Positions 24,071-30,139 of a stretch of DNA of 30,139 bases are shown here, in pieces (within the stretch, counting starts at the first letter, position 1; each line of letters starts with the position of its first letter). Below the pieces are notes generated by a model. That model was not told where the DNA came from and ran no database searches. It saw nothing but the letters and a program-made list of their open reading frames with translations. The stretch lies in contig NZ_JAGKWP010000016.1 in the NCBI RefSeq assembly GCF_021151785.1, forward strand, positions 1 to 30,139, given 5' to 3'. Source of the stretch: Flavobacterium sp. GTDB lineage: Bacteria > Bacteroidota > Bacteroidia > Flavobacteriales > Flavobacteriaceae. Made by a program: the position numbers and the translations under genes.

Positions 24071-26194
24071 TTAATTATGATTTATTGTCGTTGTTAAGGG
24101 TATGGCATTTATGTTCCACGAATAGGTTTTCCAAGGGGAAGCGTTACAAGTACTACAATTGGAAACTCTAACCCGAATATAATTTATTGTTCCGCTAGCA
24201 GTAAGTACTGGAACTGTAGTTGAAGGAGTTGACCAATTTATACCATCTGATGAAGACGAATATTCTAAAGGACAAGATTCACCTCTTTCCGTTCCATAGG
24301 TACAAGAGCTATTAGCTATGGTGAGTGTTGTTCCCATACACACAGCAGCTAAATTGGGCGATTTTTGGCATGAAGGTTCATTTGGATCGGCTACTATGGT
24401 AATCACCTTTGGATTTGTATATACAGTATTTCCGCAGCCATCTGTTATTTTGCATCTATAAGAATACACACCAGGGGTTAAAAGGGCATCTGGATCATAG
24501 GAACTACTCGTTGCACTTGTAATGTTACTGCTATTTAATTGCCATTGATAGGTATAACTTCCATTCCCACCACTAGGTACGGTTGTAAAAGTTAATATAC
24601 TTGGATTAAACCCTACACATTTAGTCAATGCTGTGGTGTTGTGAGCTCCGGCAGTTAAGGCGGTAAAAATTGTAATACTCTTAGTTTGAGAAGTACTTGT
24701 GCCACAGCCATTACTAGCCGTTACCGAAATTGTTCCACCTGTATTTCCTGCGGTTACAACAATAGCATTTGTTGTGCCTCCTGAAGTTTGTGTCCAGCCC
24801 GAAGGTAACGTCCAATTGTAAGTCATTTCAGGAACATTGGTTACAGAATAAGTAATTCCGGTTGCATTTGCACATACTGTTGATGCTCCTGTAATTGTTG
24901 ATGGTGTTGCCGGTGTTACCCCTGTTCTACTTACTGTAAATGTTCCTGTAGTACTAGAGGTACTGTCCCAATGTCCAATATAAATATAGTATCTGGTATT
25001 TAATGTTGTAGTAAAAGTATATGTTTCGGTTCCATTTGAAAAACCAACATCTAAACTGATAATTAGGCTCAAACTACCACAACTTCCACTCAAAATAGTC
25101 ATCTCTTGATCAAAACCATTAGTACCTGTTGAAGATATCGTTGTGCTTTGTCCATTTCCAAGAAACGTGTACCAAACACCATATCTAGATGCATATACAC
25201 CTCCTCCAGGAGCGGTTTCAGCTATGGTTCCTACCGTTGTTCCTGCTAAATTTAAGATCCCACAAGTTAAACTGGTTGCATTTGCACATTCATCATTTAC
25301 TGGTAGTGTAGAAGTACATGAGGTACATTGAATGCTAGAAGTATTAGCTACGGTAGCTGTTTCACACAAAGAATTTTTTGTGTAGTGAATAAAATAATTT
25401 CCTGCCGCAGTAGCTGTCCATGTTAATGGCGAGTTTCCTTGTGAGACTATAGTTCCATTGTAGGTAGATGAACGAACAGTAATGTAACCACCACCACTAT
25501 AGGTAGACACAAACGTACTAGGGGTGCTAACTACAACTTGATTATAACTGCTTTGATATTGGCTTGTCGAAATAGTTAATGCCGTTGTTCCAGTTGGGGC
25601 ATTGATAGAAGTACTAGGAAACTGACTGGTATTTGTACATCCACTAGAAGTTGTGCTTACATTAACATCGCAAAACGCCAGATTACCATTATTTTGAGTA
25701 CTGTATGTCCATCTGAAATATCTTGAAGTTGATAAAGGTGTATCTGTAAAAACGGTTCCAGCGTTTGCCGTTGTAATGTTTGTTGTGGTACTATTTATGG
25801 TTCTTAAAACAGTCCATGAATTGCCATCTACCGATTCTTCAACTGTAAATATTCCTGACCAATCATTAGTGTTTGTACCAGTATTAGCTTTAATTTTATA
25901 TGATAAACTAGTTGCTACCCCTGTGAAATTCAATAATAGATAATCACCGGAGTCGTTAAATCTAAGTGATGTACTACAAGGGTTGGTACTGTAATCATTT
26001 CCTATACCGAACTGGCTAAAACCTTGAGGTAATGCTGATTTTGTCATTGCGCCAGTTGAAATAGGAAGCGTAGCGGGTGTTTGAGAAAACAACTTTCCAG
26101 AAATTAAAAGGAGCAATAAAGCAAGACATCGTAAAATGCCTTGTAAATATGTTGCGTCATTTTTCAGTTCGATAAAAAGTTTTTTCGAAAACAT
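24071..26194 (-). CDS. Large secreted multi-domain PKD-like protein without sorting domain
   Basis: A 707-residue, Thr/Ser-rich secreted protein. The signal peptide follows a long n-region (hydrophobic LALLLLLISGKLFSQ, cleavage near residue 38). The first ~145 residues after it resemble a discoidin/F5-F8-type carbohydrate-binding fold (FGIGNDYSTNPCSTSLRF ... YFRWTYS). A cysteine-containing domain starting NDECANATSLTCG is common in Flavobacteriia exoproteins. PKD/Ig-like domains follow (STVCANATGITYSVTN ... and FTTVPSGGNGSYTYQW). The chain ends WNINAIPLTTTINHN with no recognisable T9SS domain. First gene of a three-gene operon; only a poor -7-like TACATTCG (26221-26228) is seen upstream. Role is probably surface adhesion or polysaccharide contact, inferred from architecture only. 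Confidence 0.75.
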   Translation of the reverse strand: MFSKKLFIELKNDATYLQGILRCLALLLLLISGKLFSQTPATLPISTGAMTKSALPQGFSQFGIGNDYSTNPCSTSLRFNDSGDYLLLNFTGVATSLSYKIKANTGTNTNDWSGIFTVEESVDGNSWTVLRTINSTTTNITTANAGTVFTDTPLSTSRYFRWTYSTQNNGNLAFCDVNVSTTSSGCTNTSQFPSTSINAPTGTTALTISTSQYQSSYNQVVVSTPSTFVSTYSGGGYITVRSSTYNGTIVSQGNSPLTWTATAAGNYFIHYTKNSLCETATVANTSSIQCTSCTSTLPVNDECANATSLTCGILNLAGTTVGTIAETAPGGGVYASRYGVWYTFLGNGQSTTISSTGTNGFDQEMTILSGSCGSLSLIISLDVGFSNGTETYTFTTTLNTRYYIYIGHWDSTSSTTGTFTVSRTGVTPATPSTITGASTVCANATGITYSVTNVPEMTYNWTLPSGWTQTSGGTTNAIVVTAGNTGGTISVTASNGCGTSTSQTKSITIFTALTAGAHNTTALTKCVGFNPSILTFTTVPSGGNGSYTYQWQLNSSNITSATSSSYDPDALLTPGVYSYRCKITDGCGNTVYTNPKVITIVADPNEPSCQKSPNLAAVCMGTTLTIANSSCTYGTERGESCPLEYSSSSDGINWSTPSTTVPVLTASGTINYIRVRVSNCSTCNASPWKTYSWNINAIPLTTTINHN

Positions 26195-26692
26195 TTAAAA
26201 ATAGAGAGATTAATTTTTTACGAATGTATCTAAAAAAAATTAAATTATGATGAAATTTATTGTTAGGAAAAGATTAAAAAACTTTAAAAATCAATAAATT
26301 AAGAATTAACTTAATGGATTTGTTAAAAAACACTTAATTTTCTTTTTGTAACCCAACAGGCCAATTCATTTACTTGTAGAAGTGCAATTTTAGGGAGTAA
26401 GAAACAAGGAAACCTTAATTCTTATTGTAGACCTTTTTAGCGAGATGTTATTTTAAGAAAGTAGCCATATTGGTATATAATTACATTCATTTTAAACACA
26501 CGATGAAAATAGGGCACATTTAAAAAGGCAAGCCCCTTAAAATTGAACCCATTGAACAAAAGCGGTTTGTTCTTTGTTTTAAGAGAAAAGACGCTAAAAG
26601 GCACTTCTGTATTTACGCTTTTTATGAGTACTATGTTTACTATTTTCATTTTATACGGGATATAAAATCAATTGCTTCATAGTATTTATTTA

Positions 26693-26800
26693 TTTTCTCT
26701 AGAGAAATTTTTAAATTTCCCTAGGGAAATCAAACAAATGCCCTAGGGGAATTAGATAAATGCCCTAGGGAAAATTAGTAATTCCCCTAGGGGAATTTAA
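26693..26800. repeat. Five palindromic CCCTAGGG-type elements at a strict 22-bp period
   Basis: CTAG centres lie at 26699, 26721, 26743, 26765 and 26787, exactly 22 bp apart. Element 1 is TTTCTCTAGAGAAA (14-bp perfect palindrome). Element 2 is ATTTCCCTAGGGAAAT (16 bp). Elements 3 and 4 keep the CCCTAGGG core in an AATG context. Element 5 is AATTCCCCTAGGGGAATT (18 bp). The linkers are AT-rich and vary. The sixth expected position (26809) does not match. Spacing of about two helical turns suggests dimeric protein sites on one DNA face. Confidence 0.85.
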
Positions 26801-27007
26801 TATATAGTCCTGAGCGCCTGATTTTATTGTACGTTCGAAAGCATAAAAAAGTAAAATGAAAAGCACTTTTTTTTCAAGCGTTTAAAAGGAGCCTATTTTA
26901 GTGATTGTTGCAGGCATTTGTTAAAAGATTCTTTGTGGCTTTATAGCCTTAACAACTCTAATTTATAAACAAGTTAATACCAATAGCTCAGAAAAATAAA
27001 AAGCCCT

Positions 27008-27041
27008 TTTGATGATTTGTAAGAATAAAAAACTATATTTG
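27008..27041 (+). promoter_or_regulatory. Promoter of the exosortase locus
   Basis: TTTG (27008-27011), 22 bases, TATATTTG (27034-27041). The predicted start near 27045 gives a leader of about 120 bases that contains the nested inverted repeat. Confidence 0.5.
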
Positions 27042-27053
27042 TGTAATGCTAGT

Positions 27054-27110
27054 TTATAGCGCATATACATCCAATATTGGGTAGATTAGCGCTATAATGT
27101 AGCGCATATA
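27054..27110 (+). repeat. Nested inverted repeat and TAGCGCATATA direct repeats
   Basis: TTATAGCGC (27054-27062) is complementary to GCGCTATAA (27089-27097), and the palindrome CCAATATTGG (27071-27080) lies between them. TAGCGCATATA occurs twice (27057-27067 and 27100-27110). As RNA this would fold in the leader of the exosortase locus. As DNA it resembles a recombination-type or cassette-junction element, but no integrase is in the window. Confidence 0.6.
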
Positions 27111-27166
27111 AACAAGTTAGCAGCAAGCATATTCGAGAAGAAACCTAATAAAATACAAATAAAAAC

Positions 27167-27496
27167 ATGAAAAAAGCAATTTTATTTTTATCAGCATTAA
27201 TGATTATTGGATGTAAAACAGATAATAAATCAACTGAAACAAACGAAAAAGTTGAAATGCCAAAATTTTCAACTTTGAAAGAAATGTTTATTAGTTCTGC
27301 TGATTTTAGTGAAGATAATAACACTTTAAAATTCATCTTCACACTTGCTGCAATTCTTTGCACTACAACTTTGATGGCTCAGGGTGTTCCTGATGATCCA
27401 GATATCCAAGTTCCAGTTGACGGCGGTATCTTCACCGTTGTTGGATCTGCAGTAGCTTATGGAGTTTACAGATTGAGAAACAAATCAAGCAAGTAA
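27167..27496 (+). CDS. PID-CTERM-like exosortase substrate with a composite N-terminus
   Basis: A 109-residue protein in three parts. Residues 1-16 (MKKAILFLSALMIIGC) form a lipoprotein-type signal with C16 in a lipobox-like IIGC, followed by a Lys/Glu/Ser-rich stretch to about 52. Residues 54-72 (LKFIFTLAAILCTTTLMAQ) are a typical Flavobacteriia signal peptide but lack an initiating Met. The mature part is tiny: acidic GVPDDPDIQ, then PVDGG (83-87), a hydrophobic span (88-101) and a basic tail (RLRNKSSK), the tripartite layout of PID-CTERM/PEP-CTERM sorting signals. An in-frame ATG at codon 40 (27284) could give a 70-residue form with only the second signal. It lies 4 bases before the exosortase start, so it is the likely dedicated substrate. 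The mature function is unknown. Confidence 0.7.
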   Translation: MKKAILFLSALMIIGCKTDNKSTETNEKVEMPKFSTLKEMFISSADFSEDNNTLKFIFTLAAILCTTTLMAQGVPDDPDIQVPVDGGIFTVVGSAVAYGVYRLRNKSSK

Positions 27497-27500
27497 TTGT

Positions 27501-28061
27501 GTGATCGGTTTTGATAATTTAATCGAGCGATATAAGTCGCTCCAAATATCAAAGTCACAAAAACACTTCCTAATAGCCACATTGCTATCATTAGCAATGT
27601 GGCCTTTTTTTTATTACTGGACGTCATTAGATAATTTCCTATCGGAAAGCCTATTACATACTTCCAGAAGATTTGTTGGACTTTTCACAGGGAAAACCCC
27701 TCAACCAATTGTTTATAGAAATTTAGGCAAATTTGTAATGCGTGACGAGCGTGCTTCTCTTCTAATTGGCCACGTTTGTAATGGAAAATCACTTTATTAC
27801 TTGCTTATTGCTTTTATTTTTGCCATCCCCGATAGAAAACTTAAAACCAAAATCACCTATAGCATTTTAGGTCTAATTATTCTTTACATACTAAATAGCT
27901 TACGGATTTCAGCATTATTCCAAATTGCTAAAAAACTACCTGATTGGTTCCATGTTTTCCATCATGATATTTTCCAATATTCAATGTACGCAGTACTTTT
28001 TGCCATATGGATCTTTTATCTAAAAAACACAGGAAATTCCCAATCTACCTCGCAGTCTTAA
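27501..28061 (+). CDS. Exosortase-family membrane transpeptidase (Bacteroidota type)
   Basis: A 186-residue multi-spanning inner-membrane cysteine protease/transpeptidase of the exosortase/archaeosortase family, which cleaves C-terminal sorting signals and passes the protein on to the cell surface. The catalytic set is visible: C93 (GHVCNGKSLYYLL), R135 (YILNSLRIS) and H154/H155 (VFHHDIFQYSMYAVLF), in the standard order and spacing. Membrane helices are near residues 22-42, 97-110, 118-140 and 158-175. The start is GTG at 27501, unusual in this window, 4 bases after the substrate stop. It could belong to XrtF or another Bacteroidota subgroup such as XrtX; I cannot assign it without a profile search. 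The gene overlaps the next one by 55 bases. Confidence 0.8.
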   Translation: MIGFDNLIERYKSLQISKSQKHFLIATLLSLAMWPFFYYWTSLDNFLSESLLHTSRRFVGLFTGKTPQPIVYRNLGKFVMRDERASLLIGHVCNGKSLYYLLIAFIFAIPDRKLKTKITYSILGLIILYILNSLRISALFQIAKKLPDWFHVFHHDIFQYSMYAVLFAIWIFYLKNTGNSQSTSQS

Positions 28062-28459
28062 TTGGACTTATACTTTCTTTAATTTCCTATCAGCTTTACG
28101 GCATTAGCAACACCTATGTCGTATCTGGAAATCCTAACGACCCATATAAGCCTCCATTTGATAATATTTGGTTACGAATTCTTGCCAGAGAGGTTATGAT
28201 ATGGATAATGTTTGGCTTGAATATTATTGCCCTTTATTTTTCCCAGTTAAAAAAGTACAACTCGCTCCTTTTAATCGTTACTATTGTAGTAGACATTGTA
28301 ACACTAACATTCGCATTAATCAGAACCAAATATGACAATCAAATCATGTTTGATATCTACTCAAATCTACTCGGCTTTCTGGTTTCCGCCATGCCCTACA
28401 CTATTCTTGTTCTACTTTCGCTAATTCAATCAAATCTCAATTCTACAGAGAAAAAATAA
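28007..28459 (+). CDS. Small exosortase-associated membrane protein
   Basis: A 150-residue protein with four predicted membrane spans (about residues 12-30, 57-78, 84-104, 118-142). A short extracytoplasmic loop after the first span contains SGNPNDPYKPPFDN. Small multi-pass proteins beside exosortases are known in Flavobacteriia (exosortase F-associated and XrtX-associated families). This one fits by size, topology and position, but I do not see the diagnostic residues of the XrtF-associated family and leave the type open. Its ATG lies 55 bases inside the exosortase gene in another frame, so translation is probably coupled and the two proteins likely form a unit. No function is known. Confidence 0.65.
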   Translation: MDLLSKKHRKFPIYLAVLIGLILSLISYQLYGISNTYVVSGNPNDPYKPPFDNIWLRILAREVMIWIMFGLNIIALYFSQLKKYNSLLLIVTIVVDIVTLTFALIRTKYDNQIMFDIYSNLLGFLVSAMPYTILVLLSLIQSNLNSTEKK

Positions 28460-28557
28460 CAACCAACGCGTAATCAAAAAATGGGTGGAAAACGCATAGT
28501 GTTTTCAATTGCTGTTGAATGATGAGCTGATAAATATTAAGGCACCGTATATCGCCC

Positions 28558-28585
28558 GGTAAAAAGAAATCCTACTTTCCGGGAT
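28558..28585 (-). terminator. Possible hairpin at the end of the TIGR02206-like gene
   Basis: On the minus strand the last codons (CCCGGAAAG, then the stop) can pair with CTTTTTACCGGG just downstream. There is a T-run within the 3' arm but none after it, so its action as a terminator is uncertain. Confidence 0.3.
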
Positions 28586-29297
28586 CAATCAATCGAATAC
28601 TTCTCCAATTCGCCAACCCTTTGTGGATGTGATAAAACACATAAAAATGAACCAATACTACCAACTCTAAACTTACAATATAGTATGGCCAATCGCCAAT
28701 GATCATGGGATTATCAGCCGATGGCTTCTGAGCCAAATACATATAATTGGCACCCAAAAGCCAATCTAACCCGCCAATTATAGGTATCACCAACTGCGTA
28801 TAGGCAAAAACTCTCAACCACGAATACTTCCTGGGTACAAAACCCATACGCATGGAAGCATATACACTAGCTACTATGATTACCCCGTGGGAAATCGCAT
28901 AATCGATATGATGATACAAACTTGATCCCGTTGTAATCTCAGGTGTGATAAATGCATGCACAGCTCCTGCACCCCAATAGATCACGAATTCATAAGCCCA
29001 CTGCTTTTCAGTTAGCATCAAATAACCAATCAATAATTGCGACAATGAACACAAATGCAAAGGCAAACTGGTTTGCAAATCCCAAACGCCATGTGAAACG
29101 GCATAGTACTGAGATGTAATAAAATTACCCCAAGCCACCAAGCCCAATACTTTGCCCATATTACGGCGATTTTTCTCTTCTAATCTCCCTCCGATAACCA
29201 AATAAACCAAAAACACAACCAAGAATATGGAATTCATCATAATCCAATCTTGTGAACCTATTGGGAGAACATGATGTAGTGCATTTCTGTTTTGCAT
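28572..29297 (-). CDS. TIGR02206/YwaF-like integral membrane protein
   Basis: A 241-residue inner-membrane protein with six or seven hydrophobic spans. The conserved SLPLHLCSLSQLLIGYLML segment near residue 78 and the ITPEITTGSSLYHHIDYAISHG loop near residue 117 match the TIGR02206 (YwaF) family, whose function is unknown. Histidine and acidic residues cluster at the membrane edges, which suggests ligand or metal contact but proves nothing. The start (MQNRNALHHVLP) follows a near-consensus TATCTTGC about 10 bases upstream, so the leader would be very short. It is divergent from the GH20 gene. Codon use is slightly richer in C-ending codons than in the preceding genes. Confidence 0.75.
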   Translation of the reverse strand: MQNRNALHHVLPIGSQDWIMMNSIFLVVFLVYLVIGGRLEEKNRRNMGKVLGLVAWGNFITSQYYAVSHGVWDLQTSLPLHLCSLSQLLIGYLMLTEKQWAYEFVIYWGAGAVHAFITPEITTGSSLYHHIDYAISHGVIIVASVYASMRMGFVPRKYSWLRVFAYTQLVIPIIGGLDWLLGANYMYLAQKPSADNPMIIGDWPYYIVSLELVVLVHFYVFYHIHKGLANWRSIRLIDPGK

Positions 29298-29336
29298 CCG
29301 CGCAAGATACTATGATTTTCAAATAATTAACAAATT

Positions 29337-29367
29337 TTTGAATCCTAATTGCTACGAAGTAACTTAG
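29337..29367 (+). promoter_or_regulatory. Candidate promoter of the GH20 gene
   Basis: TTTG (29337-29340), 19 bases, TAACTTAG (29360-29367). The -7 box deviates from TAnnTTTG to TAnnTTAG, the same variant seen upstream of both small-RNA candidates. Predicted leader about 45 bases. Confidence 0.45.
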
Positions 29368-29416
29368 CAGAGTTATTAAAGAAATTCAAATCTCCCTAAA
29401 TACAACCCCCCAAAAC

Positions 29417-30139
29417 ATGGTAATTCACACCCCCAAATTCCTGAAGATATTTGCCATAATTATTCTTTATTCGGTAATTGTACAAAACCACTTAACAGCA
29501 CAGGATCATCATCCACAATCGATGGTTGGACTTAATCCAAACGTTTATGGTTCACCCATGTCTATTCAAATTCCTAAACCCCGAATTTACTTCCAAGAAA
29601 AAGGTGTTTTCAACCCATCTAGTACACTTTATTGGTATGCAGATCCACACATTACCAACTTAGCCCCAGAAGCATTGCATCAGCTTACAAACGCCTTAGA
29701 CGAATTTATCAGCTATACAACACCCAAAGGAATCAACCTAGTACCCACGAATAATATCAAAAAAGCCAAAATTCAAATCCTACTGCTAAATTCTCTGCGT
29801 GATCCCAATAACATTTCCCTCCCAACGGTAGAAGAACAAGGATATACCATGGATGTCACGAGCAAAAGTATCACAGTTAAAATTGGAGGCATTCCAGCCA
29901 TCTTCAACATTATCAGCAATATCCAGCAGTGGATTTACTATTATACTGACATTGCACCTAGCCTATTTCCTGATCAAAATTCCTATCCATTAAATTGCTT
30001 CACACTCCGTGATTACCCAGAATATGCCTATAGAGGAATGCACATAGATATATCTCGTCATTTTTTCAGACAAGAACATATCTTCCAATACCTAGATATG
30101 ATGTCGATGTACAAATTCAATGTACTTCACCTTCATTTA
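29417..30139 (+). CDS. Beta-N-acetylhexosaminidase, GH20 family (5' part, cut by window edge)
   Basis: The first 241 codons of an open frame that runs off the right end without a stop. A signal peptide (FLKIFAIIILYSVIVQ, cleavage probably before Q29) points to the periplasm or surface. Residues about 50-195 resemble the GH20 N-terminal (GH20b-type) domain: a poorly conserved alpha/beta region ending with FTLRDYPEYAYRG. From about residue 203 the start of the catalytic barrel is evident: YRGMHIDISRHFF, then the helix leading to MYKFNVLHLHL, which in GH20 enzymes precedes the W/D substrate-binding motif. The catalytic Asp-Glu pair lies beyond the window. Expected role: removing terminal GlcNAc/GalNAc from chitooligosaccharides or glycoconjugates. 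The start codon is the first ATG after the promoter and sits directly before the signal peptide. Confidence 0.85.
   Translation, partial: MVIHTPKFLKIFAIIILYSVIVQNHLTAQDHHPQSMVGLNPNVYGSPMSIQIPKPRIYFQEKGVFNPSSTLYWYADPHITNLAPEALHQLTNALDEFISYTTPKGINLVPTNNIKKAKIQILLLNSLRDPNNISLPTVEEQGYTMDVTSKSITVKIGGIPAIFNIISNIQQWIYYYTDIAPSLFPDQNSYPLNCFTLRDYPEYAYRGMHIDISRHFFRQEHIFQYLDMMSMYKFNVLHLHL

Larger units (their letters stand above)
26195..27166. other. Gene-poor intergenic region with palindrome array and promoter
   Basis: About 970 bp without a convincing gene. A 70-codon reading frame on the minus strand (26437-26649) has no promoter or recognisable family. An imperfect AAGAA..TTCTT hairpin sits at about 26400-26424, and a weak A/T-rich stem at about 26846-26875. 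The phased CTAG palindromes (26690-26800), a promoter (27008-27041) and a nested inverted repeat (27054-27097) are listed separately. Nothing is recognised in the rest. Confidence 0.6.

Noticed and set aside
26437..26649. 70-codon reading frame on the minus strand
   Set aside because: No promoter box, no recognisable family and a composition like the surrounding noncoding DNA. Not supported as a gene.
26693..26800. CRISPR array
   Set aside because: The 22-bp period leaves only 4-8 bases between palindromes, too short for spacers. The linkers are AT-rich and similar, and no cas genes are present.
27112..27130. Integron attC core near AACAAGTTAGCAG
   Set aside because: GTTAGCA does not fit the GTTRRRY core at its sixth base, and no integrase is in the window. 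Kept only as an unclassified repeat.
27145..27363. 72-codon minus-strand frame opposite the exosortase substrate gene
   Set aside because: Fully antisense to a gene with clear signal and sorting motifs; no promoter seen.

Overview
The window looks like a chromosomal segment of an AT-rich member of the Flavobacteriia (Bacteroidota). Signs of this are the TAnnTTTG-type -7 promoter boxes with TTTG at -33, the lack of Shine-Dalgarno sites, and the lineage-typical families: DUF5686 barrel, DUF983, type IX secretion (T9SS) type B sorting domain, SprB/PKD-like surface proteins, PID-CTERM/exosortase, OmpA with thrombospondin type 3 repeats. No rRNA, tRNA, IS element, phage or CRISPR array was recognised.

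Layout. 1-3.4 kb (+): a DUF983 membrane protein, a PfkB-type sugar kinase and a long amidophosphoribosyltransferase-like enzyme. 3.35-3.74 kb: two tandem ~152-bp units, each carrying a candidate ~73-nt structured small RNA, then a strong bidirectional terminator. 3.7-10.6 kb (-): MMPL/RND transporter plus tyrS (one operon), a DUF5686 outer-membrane protein, and Mn-type superoxide dismutase. 10.6-19.4 kb (+): an AddA-like helicase-nuclease, kbl, an OmpA-family protein and the AddB-like partner nuclease, so the two halves of a double-strand-break repair enzyme flank two unrelated genes. 19.4-22.2 kb (-): alpha/beta hydrolase, aminopeptidase P, Crp/Fnr-type regulator. 22.3-26.2 kb (-): an operon of three secreted PKD-like proteins, of which only the last has a recognisable T9SS sorting domain. 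26.2-27.2 kb: a ~970-bp gene-poor stretch with five palindromes at an exact 22-bp period and a nested inverted repeat. 27.2-28.5 kb (+): a compact exosortase locus of PID-CTERM substrate, exosortase and small membrane partner. 28.6-30.1 kb: a TIGR02206-like membrane protein (-) and the 5' part of a GH20 beta-hexosaminidase (+) running off the right edge.

Most interesting items: (1) the duplicated small-RNA candidate, whose two copies differ in the terminator stem-loop only by an A-U to G-U change and a GUAA to GUGA (both GNRA) loop change; (2) the 22-bp-phased CCCTAGGG palindrome array; (3) the minimal exosortase locus whose only visible substrate looks like a chimera with a lipoprotein-type signal joined in front of its own signal peptide. 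Promoter, terminator and structure calls were made by eye. Family names come from recognised motifs, not database searches.
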